NCBI GenBank assembly: GCA_038087015.1
Contig: JASBNA010000057.1
Span: forward strand, 226,130 to 290,129
Direction of reading: 5' to 3'
Source: Cerrena zonata
Taxonomy: Eukaryota > Basidiomycota > Agaricomycetes > Polyporales > Cerrenaceae
DNA: 64,000 nt
Shown: in pieces, positions 49,162 through 61,000 of the stretch
Layout of the letters: each line of letters starts with the position of its first letter
Position numbering within the stretch: the stretch's first letter is position 1
Notes under the pieces: model-generated
What the model was told of the DNA's origin: nothing
Databases searched by the model: none
Seen by the model: only the letters and a program-made list of their open reading frames with translations
Translations under genes and position numbers: made by a program

Positions 49162-52100
49162 AATGCCTTCTCCTCCTATCGCCGTCGCTTTTCTGATGTT
49201 CACCGCAGATATGCGCCGCATCGTGGGCGTTGAGGATGCGCCTTGGTGCTGGCCTACGTGGCAGAGCCGTGTGAAGTCCCTAACGGCGCCTTGGGTAGAA
49301 CCGGCTGAAGGCGCGACTCACATTTTTGGCTGGACTCAGAATCAGATTCGCGATGCCAAGGCGTATGTGGACGAGTTCTGCAAAAAGCCGGTGAGCCAAC
49401 GTCTCACGTTTGCGCGCACGAAGGGGGACGACTATCACGAGGCGAGGGACCTCCTTCAAAGGTCATTGGTCAAGGCGTGGGACGAGACGTGGGGACTGCC
49501 TCATTTGATCCGGACAACTTTGACGGCGATGGGGAAGGGCCGGACAGCCCTCTTGTCTGAGCATGGAGATCGACAAGTAAGTGTCGAAACAAGGTCAATG
49601 TACAGGTGAGGCGCTGATAGCTTGTATGTAGCTGCCTCCGATCGAAATAGCCGATTTGATGGCGGTCAAAGAGCACATCGCCTTTGAGCTCTTCGGGGCT
49701 GAGGGTATGAAGAAGAATTCTCGCAACAAACCGATAATCCAGGTCCTGGAGCTTATGAATAATTGGTTCTATCAGATCTGGCGTGGAATTACGATGAAGG
49801 TCAAGCGGGACCGGGCTGCCATGGAAAAGCTGGAGGTAGAGACAGCGGCATTGCTTAAAAGTAAGTAATGTGTTAAATACATTAATTAGGCTACTAATGA
49901 CATGGTATACAGAGTTTGAAGGGGAGGGTCGTAACCCAGCGACATTCAGGGCGTACCTCAAGAAGTCTAAAATGTTGATGAGGTACTATCAGGACTTTGG
50001 CGACAAACCCAGCATTGAGGCGATCGAGGAGCACCGCACGAAATTGGACAACATTCGGAAGGCGTTGGCAATGAAGGAGGACGGGACGGCCGAGGAGGAC
50101 ATTAGTGAGTAGTGTTGTCAGAATGAGAGAACACACCTAATGTAACATATGCTTAGAACTGAGTAGTGCTTTGCGAGCGTCTTTGGTGTGGTTGAGCACC
50201 CAGGCTCAACATGATTCAATCTCGGATGAGGTCTGCGAGCAGATTCACTCGCTGGCAAACGACGAGTTTGAGTTGCCTGCACTTGACCTGGCATCGGTGA
50301 GCCTGAATGAATGGGAAAGCGGCGTCGAGGCATGGGAGAAGTTGCAGGTGTCGGAGCTGTATCGTTACTTGGGCCTGGATGAGGAGAAGCCTCTCCCGTT
50401 CTTCAACAAGTACATTGACTTGGCGGATAGCCGGGATGCATGGGCCCATCCTGCACTTGTGGAGGCGGATGAAGGGAACCCTAACCGAATTCTATTGCGT
50501 CCTCACTGGCATCAATTGGTGGGTATGTGTAAGATGTTGGACTGTCTGTTCGATGGGAAACCGGTGCTTCTAATGGATGGGGTGGGGTTGGGTAAGACGT
50601 TACAAGTCGTCGGGGTGATTGCGATCCTTGCGTATTATCGGACGGTGAAGAAGGAGAAGGGGGTATTCCCTGGGGCATTTGGTAAGTTAAAATGACTTTG
50701 TATTGAGAACCTACTGACATAGGTACTTTTCATAGCAGAGCGATTGTTCCAAGAGGGGGATAATATCCCGGAGCTGCCATCGATGATTGTGGTGCCACCG
50801 TCCCTGCGTCAGCAGGTTGAGACCGAGCTGCATCGGTATCTTACTCGGGGAGTGTTCGATATCATGCTCTATGAGGGCACGGTAGTGAGCAGGAGTGGGT
50901 ACTGGGAGCATACATGGGATCGGTCCGTTCTGAACGAATGTCACCGAATTCTCCTTGCTACTGCACCGGTGAGTGTTGGGACCGACTGCGAGATTATGGG
51001 TGGTGGGCTGACAGAATAATGCAGGCTATCACCAGCGATGGCTCCAATGCCTTGGTTTACAACACATTAAGCCCCCACATTCCCCCGACTAGGACTGGTA
51101 TGTTGATGGACACTATCTACCAGAAGGATTGGCTGCTGGCGGTTGTTGACGAGATGCACTGTGCGCGGAACATGAGTCGTACTTTCTGGTCTGTTTGGGG
51201 TCTGCAGATCCAGAGTCGGGGAGTGATTGGAATGACAGCGACACCAGTGATGTCGAAAATCCGGGTAAGTCAAAGTGATGTTGTAGCGAGAGTATGGATT
51301 GACTGATAGGGGATATTTAGGATCTGTGGCACATTGGCCGAATGTTGGGTATCGACGGGTTTGACGAGCAAGATGAGTATGTGGAGATGAACAAGGAATC
51401 GAGTCGTGCATTACGTGCCGATCGACGAGTGCGGGAGGTGAACATCGAGGCCTTTGTGCATGGAGAAGCTGATGGCAATGCGGTTGGAAATGTCGACGAG
51501 GTGAATCTGAAGTGGATGAGGAAGATGCGGAGGTTGTTCCAGGGATACATCGTGCGACGGAGCGAGGAGTCACGAAACTGCGACGGGAAGCCACTCATGG
51601 ACTTGAAGCAATACCAGCTTGTGATCCTGGAGCTTGAGCTCTCAGGTCGGGAGAAGGAGGAGGTTGAGGCTCGACTTGCTGGGCTAGGTGATCTGCACAC
51701 TGCACGAGCAGATGGGGAGGTAAGTGAATTGTCTATTGGGCGATGCGATCAAAGGCATGCGTCCTGGACGCACGCTGGGCACCCACCTACTCGTGGAAGG
51801 CGCGCGTAGGTGGGGGTGTGGTGTGCGTCCAGGACGCATGCCTTCCTGACATGGCTACTATGCCTTGGTCAATATGACCGTGTGCCCGGTGTGCGTCCTG
51901 GACGCACACCCTCCTGACACGGTCACGTTGCCTTGGTCAATATGGCCGTGTGCCCGGTGTGCGTCCAGGACGCATATAATCAATCGCAGTGGGGTGTATG
52001 CTAATTATTTTGTAGGCCTTCTACCTTGGTATCAGGCGAGCTGTTGTCCATCCAGATTTCTTCACCACTCGCGAAAACCAGCTTCGATTTGACACGCTCG

Positions 52101-53699
52101 AGGACTGGCAGAGCAACTCGTCGACCAAGCTCGATGTCATGGCTAAAGTGGTGCAGTGGCACCTCACCATGGACAAACGTTCCCCAATGAAGACCGTCGA
52201 TGGTGTGCTCGTCGATGGGGATGCTACTCTGCTTGACAACCCTGACGGTCTCCCTCGAGACAAAATCGTCGTCTTCTCGATGATGGTGGTCAACACGCGG
52301 ATAATATCTCAAGTAAGTTTGCTCTCAAATTACTAGCTCCTTGCTGATATCGGTCAGGTCCTCAACGTGCATGGTATCAAGCATGTTTCTATCCATGGGT
52401 CTCTCTCTCTCGCAAAGCGGACTGCTCTGATCGAGCAATTTAAAGCGAGTGACGAAAACGGTCCACGTGTGCTCATCATCTCGTCGGTAGGAACAACGGG
52501 GCTCAACTTGGCTTGGGCAAATATCTTGCTTTGTATCGTAAGTATATTCCCCTGTCTACATGGATGCGGAGCTAAAGTGTCCATATCTTTAGGATGTTCC
52601 CTGGTCGTGGCAGGAACTGGGACAGATGATCGGTCGTCTGTGGCGATTGCCGCAGAAGAAAGAGGTGATCGTGTACCAGCTCGTCGCTCTTGGTACGGCG
52701 GATGTCTTCCTCAGCGATAACTCATTTGGCAAGGGCCGGATGTTGGAGGCATTCCAAAAAGCGAGTCCCAAGCTCCTGGCATTGCTGGGCGGCGAGGATC
52801 AAGAACCGCTCGGGAACGAAGACGACGATTCGGAAGACGACGTCGAGGATACTTCTACGGTGAAGAAGAAAGGCAAGGGTAAGAGCCAGCCAAAGAAGGC
52901 GACGAGGACGAAGAAGGGCTCTTCAGTAGTGTCCAGCGTTGACAAAGGAGAAGGATCGTCGGCCATGACGAAAGCACCGGTCCCCCGCCCCAGGAAGAAG
53001 ACCACTGTCGTCAACAAACCAGAGGGATCGGCTACAGCTCAAGCCTCCACTCTGGCTGAAGCATCGACTACAGAGCAAGCACCGGTTCCCTCTCTGTCTG
53101 CCAAAGGGAAGGGCAAAGAGAAAGCGCGCGAGACTGAGGAGGACGAGGAGGATGAGGAGGATGAAGAAGAGGACCAGCCCCCAGCGGCGACTCACACTGG
53201 ATCGGAGGTGCAGGCTGGACAAGCGTCCCCTCAGCATCAACAGGAGCAGTCTCAGCGAGAGGAGGATCAGGATGGGGGTGTGCCTCAGGCTGAACAACCT
53301 GGACAAGCAGCGTCTCGTTCTGAGCGTGAGGATGAACCTGCCCCTTCCCCTTCTGAACCTCTTTCTTCCTCCCCTTCTTCAGAGGACGTCAATATGCAAT
53401 CCCCGTCTCCGCCACCAGCACCTCGTGCTCCCTTATCAACGTCAAGCAGTAAGTAGTGGCTTAACATTTATGTCATTTACCACTAACAAACAATGTTTTA
53501 GCTCGGAGCGATGGGCGTGTGGCCAGGGCTACTAGCAAGAACGTCAGATATCACGAGAGCAGTGAGTCCGACGTCCCTATGGCTCGCAGTAAGTGTGTGT
53601 ATATGTCAACGGTATGTATTTATTAATATAAAAGCAACAGAGCGTAGCCGAGGTCAGGGTAGGGGCCGCGCTGGACCAAAGGGTCGGGGCCGCCGTTGA
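49067..53699 (+). CDS. SNF2-family ATPase, subtelomeric (paralogue A)
   Basis: Twelve exons in one frame: 49067-49576, 49632-49860, 49913-50104, 50157-50681, 50739-50968, 51025-51264, 51321-51719, 52016-52312, 52358-52537, 52593-53448, 53502-53588, 53635-53699. Length is 1,269 residues from the first ATG, or 1,237 from the ATG at 49163, which follows a CAA-rich leader and has better context; a TATA-like TTATAAG lies near 49015. Motifs: DGVGLGKTLQ (Walker A, about residue 451), VVDEMH (motif II, DEAH variant, about 602), GMTATPV (III), SSVGTTGLNLAWA (V), QMIGRLWRLPQKKE (VI). The C-terminus has acidic runs and ends in an RGRGRAGPKGRGRR AT-hook-like tail. SNF2 ATPases move nucleosomes or translocate on DNA; this one's substrate is unknown. 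The 296-nt intron 7 is unusually long and holds four palindromes. A degraded paralogue lies at 58083-63070. Confidence 0.88.
51758..51974. repeat. Palindrome cluster 2, inside SNF2-A intron 7
   Basis: Four exact TGCGTCCWGGACGCA copies at 51758, 51824, 51892 and 51960 (spacings 66, 68, 68), embedded in 68-bp repeats that include TGCCTTGGTCAATATG. All lie within intron 51720-52015. Confidence 0.92.
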
Positions 53700-54631
53700 A
53701 CTCCTCCGCCTTTTTTTCGTACATTGTTGGAACCAGGACACTCGTCGGAAATTGTGCATCATGCATAGTTTCCATATCATTTGTAAGTAGCTACACTACG
53801 TAGTCTACTCGTATCTACTCGGACGTTGTTGATGATTTTCGGACATCTCTGCTTTATTGACGACTTTCGGACGTTTTTGCTTTTGCTTTATTGACGGCTT
53901 TCGGACGTTTTTGTTTACTTTCGGACATCTCTGCGTATTCACGGCTTCCAGACGTTTTTGATGATTTTCGGACATCTCTGCTTATTCACGACTTTCGGAC
54001 GTCTTTACTTTCTGCTCACTATGCGATCCCTTTCTATGCTTATCTTTTTGTTACTTCCTATGCTTTGCGCACAATTCTCTTTCGCCGGTCTCACATTTTC
54101 ATAAGATTCAGACGTTGTTACTTTCATGTTGTTCAAGCTGGTCTTAGGACGTTACATATGCAAGTACAAAAAGTACAAATTGATGATTAGTTATATGCCT
54201 TCAAGATGTGTAGAGTTGCTGTCGCTGATGAAGAGGTACATGAGAGAGATACAGCGAGGACTACAGTTCAATACAATAATCAAATTATAATGGCTACCAT
54301 ACACCAGATAAGTGCGGTGAGCGGTGTGCGTCCAGGACGCACACCTGTAGACAGGATAGGATTGAGATCATATAAATTTACGATGTCACTAAGTCTTCAT
54401 TTGTAGCGGAGGTTTTCTGAGAGTTGCAGATGATACGTGGTGTGGGGTGGGTATGCGTCCAAGACGCACAGGTGTCGTTATCGTCTGTGTATCATTTGCA
54501 AGTATATTTGTGAGTATAATTTCCAAGACTGACCACTCGGCAACCAACCACATGCATATTCTGCAATCTCAGAGTCACGCAAAAAGAAGCAGAGGGACTT
54601 GCGATATTGAAAGCATAGATGTACAGAAGGT
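53700..54631. other. Intergenic with TTCGGACGTTTTT repeats
   Basis: Irregular short tandem repeats of TTTCGGACGTTTTTG and TTTCGGACATCTCTGC fill about 53815-54010. Beyond them lie two palindrome copies. A 99-codon frame at 53891-54190 reads through the repeats and is not supported as a gene. Confidence 0.6.
54327..54468. repeat. Palindrome cluster 3 (two copies)
   Basis: Exact copy at 54327-54341, extended to GGTGTGCG..CGCACACC, and a CCAAG-centred variant at 54454-54468. Both lie downstream of gene X (minus strand) and downstream of SNF2-A. Confidence 0.9.
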
Positions 54632-55497
54632 TTACGTATACAAAACTACATTATTGTCAATGTCTTGAGCCCAGATCCAGACCAGCAGCTCGACGATATC
54701 AGGGCGCAGCCTGTCATATACCCACCTCAAGTGAGCGCTGCTACTCAGCACCTCAGCCAATAGTGAGTCCACTCCAGACACCTCGCGCATCATCCGTGTG
54801 GCCTCAAGCTCGAGAGCTGAGGCGAATTTGGCAGTCGCGAGAACTGCAGCGTAGTACAGGGCAAGAGACCTGTTACGCTCAGCGGTCTGGATGCCGCCAA
54901 AGTTCCGCTCTCGCAATGCTACCCAGTACCGTCTCCATCGCTCTACTCGTTCTACGACGTGCTGGGCTGCTTCGATGCAGAGCCGCAGGAAACTAGCGTG
55001 AGCCACTATTATGATGAGGCAGTTAGAATGTCAATTGCGATAGAAGATGGAGATATACTAAGTGCTGGAGGGCGCAAGTCGCCCAAATGTCTGGCTTCCT
55101 GAGTGTAATAGACGTTTCCTGAAGTACTGTTAGTGTGTAAACTAATACGTAAGGGTAAGAACATACCTATGAGGTTGGGCATTACCCTCCTGAAAGCAAA
55201 GGCCTCTTCGAGGCGTTGGATCCTTCCATTGTCTGCACAAATGAATAATTGTATAGGGCGAGTTTATCATGAGGCACTTACGTTGGAGAGTGGCGCCTTC
55301 CTCCACGATGAGGAGGAAATCGCCATGATCTCGGGCGAGGCATACGTTGTACACCAATGCCGGGCCCCATTGAACCCGGGCCGGAGTCTGGTATATATGA
55401 ATCAGACGATCGTCGACAATACGCAGGTGCGACTTACAGTGTAGTTGGTGACCAAGGGCAGAGCCCTGCATTCCTCGACGGTGGTTGGGTGTTGCAT
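54632..55497 (-). CDS. Gene X, unknown (divergent paralogue of X')
   Basis: Minus strand; ATG at 55495-55497 (MQHPTTVEECRALPLVTNYT), then exons separated by canonical introns: VQWGPALVYNVCLARDHGDF (about 55295-55390), NGRIQRLEEAFAFRR (about 55180-55245), GNVYYTQEARHLGDLR (about 55070-55125), and a long helical last exon (ASFLRLCIEAAQHVVERVERW.., 55006-54632). About 230-240 residues. No family recognised; the last exon is alpha-helical with Arg/Glu-rich amphipathic pattern. Exon order and several positions match X' at 56587-57462 (for example VERVERWRRYW against LERVLKWKEIW, and ERNRSLALYYA against EKNRAYLLFDA), so the two are diverged paralogues transcribed away from a shared inverted-repeat region. 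Confidence 0.6.
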
Positions 55498-55568
55498 ACT
55501 TGAAGCAGGGATATGATGAGAGGTGAGATGTGGAGGAGGTAAAATACGGTATTAGGGATCCCACCCAC

Positions 55569-56563
55569 CGTCTCTCAAATATATCTTTTGTGGTTGTAAA
55601 CTTACCATTGAGCTGGTCAAGAGCTCATTTCGTTATTGCGCAGGCCTCGATGCGTGTTGGTAAGCCTATGATCAATGAGTTATGAGTTCTAAGCTCTCCG
55701 TGAGTCAGGAAACGTACGGTCATCAGGATATTTGGGTCGAAGAATCCCGCTCGGGAGCCAAGTGGGGCTTCTAACTCTCGGGACCGTGCTAATTAGACTT
55801 TTGAGTGACTCCAATATGAAATGATGTTTGGCATAATCGAATACGTTCGGGAAGAAGTGTGATTGGATAAGGCCGAGACCGCGGGCTAGACAGAGGTCCG
55901 CATTTAGCCGAACGTCCGCCCTGGGGCAGGTGTGCGTCCTGGACGCACACCGCTCCCTGGTCCACTTGAATTTCTCGCAGATAGGGATCTGTGTGCCGCT
56001 GTGCGTCCTGGACGGATACCCGCCTGCACAGTACTATGTACCGATACCTCCTGGCCAGCTGATCTGCACCCCGCTGTGCGTCCAGGACGCACAGCGGCAC
56101 ACAGATCCCGATCTGCGAGAAATTCAGGTGGACCAGGGAGCGGTGTGCGTCCAGGACGCACACCTGCCCCAGGGCGGACGTTCGGCTAAATGCGGACCTC
56201 TGTCTAGCCCGCGGTCTCGGCCTTATCCAATCACACTTCTTCCCGAACGTATTCGATTATGCCAAACATCATTTCATATTGGAGTCACTCAAAAGTCTAA
56301 TTAGCACGGTCCCGAGAGTTAGAAGCCCCACTTGGCTCCCGAGCGGGATTCTTCGACCCAAATACCCTGATGACCGTACGTTTCCTGACTCACGGAGAGC
56401 TTAGGTTTCATAACTCATTGATTATAATCCAGTCGTGGCCTACCAACGCGCATCGAGGCCCACGCACTAAGGGCTCCTTAGTCTTGTCCGCAGGCTAGTC
56501 GAGATCAGCCCCTAACCAGCGCAATGGAAAGTTTACAACCACCAGAGATATATTTGAGACAGT
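55569..56563. repeat. About 1-kb inverted repeat between genes X and X'
   Basis: Main arms 55643-56016 and 56077-56460 are near-identical reverse complements; a shorter outer pair (about 55569-55600 and 56531-56563) extends it, with unequal insertions between. The 55-60 bp centre (about 56017-56072) is not symmetric. Four palindromes sit symmetrically in it (55933 with 56146, 56002 with 56077). Confidence 0.9.
55933..56160. repeat. Palindrome cluster 4 (four copies in the inverted repeat)
   Basis: Exact copies at 55933, 56077 and 56146; the copy at 56002-56016 is damaged at its last bases (GACGGA). T-centred copies lie in the left arm and A-centred ones in the right, as expected for mirrored arms. 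Confidence 0.92.
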
Positions 56564-56586
56564 GAGCAGTGTGTCGGCTTCAACTC

Positions 56587-57462
56587 ATGGAGCCTCCCTC
56601 AACAATCGACGAGTGTTACAGCTGCCCGCTTTTGTCCTATTACCCGGTAAGCAGCACCCATCATTCTCAGACGTGCATCCTACTGAACAGCTATCAGGCA
56701 CCAGATGAAGCAGTGCTTGGGGACTACCACACTGGCTTTATGGTGCGCTATCGCCATGTGTCTGACAGGCCTTGTGATCGAGTTATCGAATTCGAGGAAA
56801 GTATATGTATTATGAGTATGTTTCAATTGCATCTGATTTACCTATTCAGGCTAACGGTTGATCGATGATCTCTCACAGAAGATGGTGCCTGGTCTAGGTT
56901 GGAAGGCACCTTTACTCTTTGGAGGCGCATCGACCATGCCACAGGCGAGTCCTGTTTACTCAATAATCAAGTCTCATGTACTTATACTACGCTTAGCGAG
57001 GCAACGATACACCGATAGAGAAGCCGTAAGTTCTGACGATCCGCGTACCCCGGGACGAGGTATGTTTTTGTAACTATCTCCTTTGCCGGAGGTGACTTTG
57101 CTCCAGTTGCACATGCAGCTTATTTCAAGCTCATGCATGAGGCGGGGACAAATATGCTCGAGCGTGTACTCAAGTGGAAGGAGATCTGGAACCAGTGGGA
57201 AGCAGCCGACTTCGCCGGGGTTCGGAGGCAGGAGAAAAACAGGGCCTACCTCCTGTTTGACGCAAGCCTAGTCACCGCAGAGGCATATAGCGAGTTCCTC
57301 TTCAAGCAAGAGGACAAATGGAACCCAAAATACAGTGGGCTGGCCTCGGTGCTCGCCGACCTCACTGAGTTGGCCACTCGCCTCGTCTCAACGAAGGACG
57401 ATCTCCTTGATTTGCTGCGATCAGTGCAAGGCACATGTCCTCGCTCACAACTAGTTTGGTAG
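56587..57462 (+). CDS. Gene X', unknown (divergent paralogue of X)
   Basis: ATG at 56587 (MEPPSTIDECYSCPLLSYYP), intron to about 56697, exon APDEAVLGDYHTGFMVRYRH.., exon DGAWSRLEGTFTLWRRIDHA (about 56880-56945), an exon around RQRYTDREAVSSDD (about 57000-57060), and a helical last exon DFAPVAHAAYFKLMHEAG.. (57092-57462, stop TAG). About 240 residues. The intron after DHATG may use a GC donor (GCGAGT). Aligns by eye with gene X along its whole length. Function unknown. Possible further coding sequence downstream (about 57545-57660, KPKRSRRHINALCLG) may be a later exon. Confidence 0.55.
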
Positions 57463-58082
57463 TCCTGTAACTATGTCTTGCCGTATGTCTCTCTTACGAG
57501 ACTTTCTCAATATAATTGTAGCCGTTGTCTGAGATATATAGACCGAGTGTTATGCTGCTAAGCCTAAGAGATCACGCCGACATATCAATGCACTCTGTTT
57601 AGGAACATACGATCTTCCATCAGGAACATTGTGGTCCGATATTGAAACTGATGTGTACAAGGTACGGTTGCTAGGGTTCAGCAGCTTAAGTCGCATGGAA
57701 CAGCCAATACCCCATATTAGGTGCACCCGTTGTTCTCCATCCATGTGCTCGATATGCAGATGGCACCATACACCGGTGTGCGTCTTGGACGCACATCACG
57801 CACATCTTGGTAATATCATAACATTATCTGCAACCACGCAGGACGGGGAAATATTCAGGATATCCTGTCCCTGATGCTAGTTCAGGACGCGAAGGTGGCA
57901 AAACAATATCTCTCTTTGAGAAGCAAGTCATTGGGCATCCGCTAAGTGGTGCAAACAATTTGGCACTTGCTTGTCCGATCCTAGGCAATCCCTTAAAAGC
58001 TCGTGTAAATCATGACCATACAAATATTCTCCACACATCCTTTCCGACGCTGTCAACGTGTCTGCTATGCCTACCTTCAGCT
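57463..58082. other. Intergenic with one palindrome copy
   Basis: A CTTGG-centred variant palindrome lies at 57779-57793. An 81-codon frame at 57629-57874 reads through it. No independent gene supported; the first part may belong to X'. Confidence 0.5.
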
Positions 58083-61000
58083 ATGGATCAAGCTTGCTTA
58101 ATATCACTGCTGAATTCAAGGCAACGCACTGTCTCTGTAAATACTCCCGTTGATCCTAACACACCCTGGTCATGGCCCACCTGGCAAAAACGTACAGGTT
58201 TGCTGAACCCCCTTGGGAAGCTGTCCCTCCTACCCAGAAACATCCCTTTGGCTGGACAGAGCGAGAATGCAGTCTGGTCAAATGTTACGTTGACTCATTC
58301 TGCAAGATCCGTACACGTTCAGAACGCCTGGAGTTCAGCAGAGCTAAAGGTGATAACACCGCCGAAGGCAGAAAACTTTACACACCAAGCGATCAACCTC
58401 TCCTTCAAACGGGAAATGGAAACTCGTGGACGCTATGCATCGCTGTTTTCGGGACTCAAAAAAACCTTCGAGTCCATACTTGCAGATCACGGTAGTCGCA
58501 ACGTACGTTCGAATCCTGCATCATCATCGGATGCACACTTATACCCTCATCAGCTACCTGAGATATTCGAAGAAGACCTTGGTGAGGTCAAGGACCTGAT
58601 CGCGGGACAGCATATTTGGGGAGAGCGGCAAGAAGCCCGGATCGTCTAAATCTACCCCCGAGGTCAGGGAAAGCTATTGATTATTGGGTATCGAACTTAT
58701 GGCATGCCATGACCTCCAAATACCGTCGTGATGGCGTCAATATGGACAAGCTTGCGATTGAGGTCGCCGAGGACTCTGCATAGTGTGTATACAATCCTAC
58801 ACATCTCCTTGTTATGTTGTATTTGTTATTGATCATCTGGTTCTGTAGAATTCGAAACCACGGATCGCAACATGGCAACATTGCGTCTCTTTCTGCAGAA
58901 AAGTGGCAGATTGATGCAGTATTATCGGCAATTCGGTGATATTGAAATCTCAGGCGCAGATTCATGAGTATCGCGATAAGCTCACAGACATACGCCTCGC
59001 CCTCTCGATTGATATGCAAGGCAAAACAATCCACAGTACGTACATGTTATCACATCATCTTTCTCACATCTGACAGTTGTCGTTGTAACAGAGATAAGCC
59101 CCGCACTTCGGCAATCTCTGATGTTGTTAAGCAAACAAGAAGATGTCGATCGTATGGATGCTGAGATCGCGGAGGAGATTATCAATCTCTCCAAAGACTC
59201 GGTTGACATTCCCGTCTTGACACTCGACAGCATCGACTTGAAGGACTGGGAAAGTGGAGTGGAGAAATATCAGACCATGAATTCGGAGGCGATCTGTGCC
59301 CTTTTAGGTATCTCTCCGATGGGACTCTCCCTCACTTTAACAACTACATTGATGCTGTCAGGTATCCGCGATCCCTGGATTGATGATTCCCTTCACAATG
59401 AAGCACTCGATGACCCCGATCGGAAGCTTCTCCGTCCACATTGGCCACCAGCTCGTAGGCATGCTTCAGATGCGAGACAGTGCTTTTGCCCGGAGGACCC
59501 ATCCTCCTGATGGATGTGTGGGTCTTGGCAAGGACGTTGCAAGTCATCGGCGTAATTGCACTTACTGGCATACTACTGCAAAACTACACAGGATACCGGT
59601 CAATTTCCCGGCATAATTCAGTGTGTTTTTTTAGTTCAGTTACTGTGCCTAAGCTGATGGAGCTATCTTGTTCAATAGAGGGTAAAAAGTTCCAGGAACA
59701 TGACAACATTCCTGATGAGGCCTGTTTGCTGGTGGTTCCCCCCTGTCATTGAGGGCGCAGGTCGCAGTTGAACCTTCAACTGGTATCTGAAACGCGGGAA
59801 GCTTCGATGTGTTGCTGTATGACCGAGGGGCGCTGAAGATGCCAGATTACTGGCACACGACCTTCCACACTGTCCAAAGCATGCACACCCGGCCACGTAT
59901 CCGATGATGGCCACTATGACGGTTAAGCTTTTTTGGCCAGATCTCCATCAGATATCATCCATCTGACCATGTGAACCCAAGGCACTGACCAGCGACGCAA
60001 TTAATTGCCTGCAGTATGCATCCACCAAGCCCAAATAATGCTCCAAGGTCATTGAGAACTGTAGTCCACTCTCTTGAGCGGAGAAATGGCTCTTTACGGC
60101 CAGTGGACGAGGTGCATAATGCACGCAACGTTGGTCAAGAGCTACTGGGCAGTCTGGGGCTTGCGACAATGTAGCCAGCGGCTTTGTGGGCATGTCGGCA
60201 ACTCTTGTCCTCACCCGTCCCCACGTAAGCACCTTTACTTGAATCGTTGACTGTATATATGCTGATTATGCTGATAACGCTGATGACAGGATCTTTATCA
60301 TATTGGTCGCTTATGGAGATCAAGGGATTCGATACGCATTGGACTACAGACGATGATCCGTGACATGACCAAAGCGCAGTCGGTTGGATCGAACGAGCGG
60401 GATGAACGTGGCTGTCTGGAACGTGGACTTCTTCCGTGGGCAGGAGGAAGCACAACATCCCGGATCACGTTCGCCCAGTACAGTATGCATTGGGAGATGA
60501 ACAAGATAGCGAGCGATGTTCGAAGGCACATTATTCGCAGGGACTCCAACTCAGTGACGTACAACGGCAAGTCGATTATCGACATCAAACCTTACAAGTA
60601 TGTTGCTCTGGAGCTAGCGTTGACGCCCAACTGAGCAAGACGGGCTGGACGAAATCACGACAGCATTTGAGAAGAAGAGCCAGCAACAAACGAACCGAAG
60701 GCCAGGTATGTTATGATTTGTCATCTCCATATCTGAGTCGAGCATCGGTGTGCAGGAGCAGGTATGCGTCCAGGACGCACACCTGCTGCTGCCCCCGTGA
60801 TACGAAAGAGACAGCAACTTCTCTGTGCTCTCTGCACTCGGTGTGCGTCCTGGACGCACACCTGCTGCTGCCCCACACATACATCGCTCGTGTCCGTCAG
60901 GCCTCTGCGCCCGGTGTGCGTCCAGGACGCACGGTATTCTTATTCTCTTGCTTCTGCTCATCTCCTAATCAACAGCACTTCTACCTCGCTTTCCGCAGAC

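Noticed and set aside
55789..56304. Two 124-codon frames with almost the same protein on opposite strands (repeating CVLDAH and VQDAH)
   Set aside because: They are the two arms of the inverted repeat read through its palindromes; no splice or start evidence for a gene.
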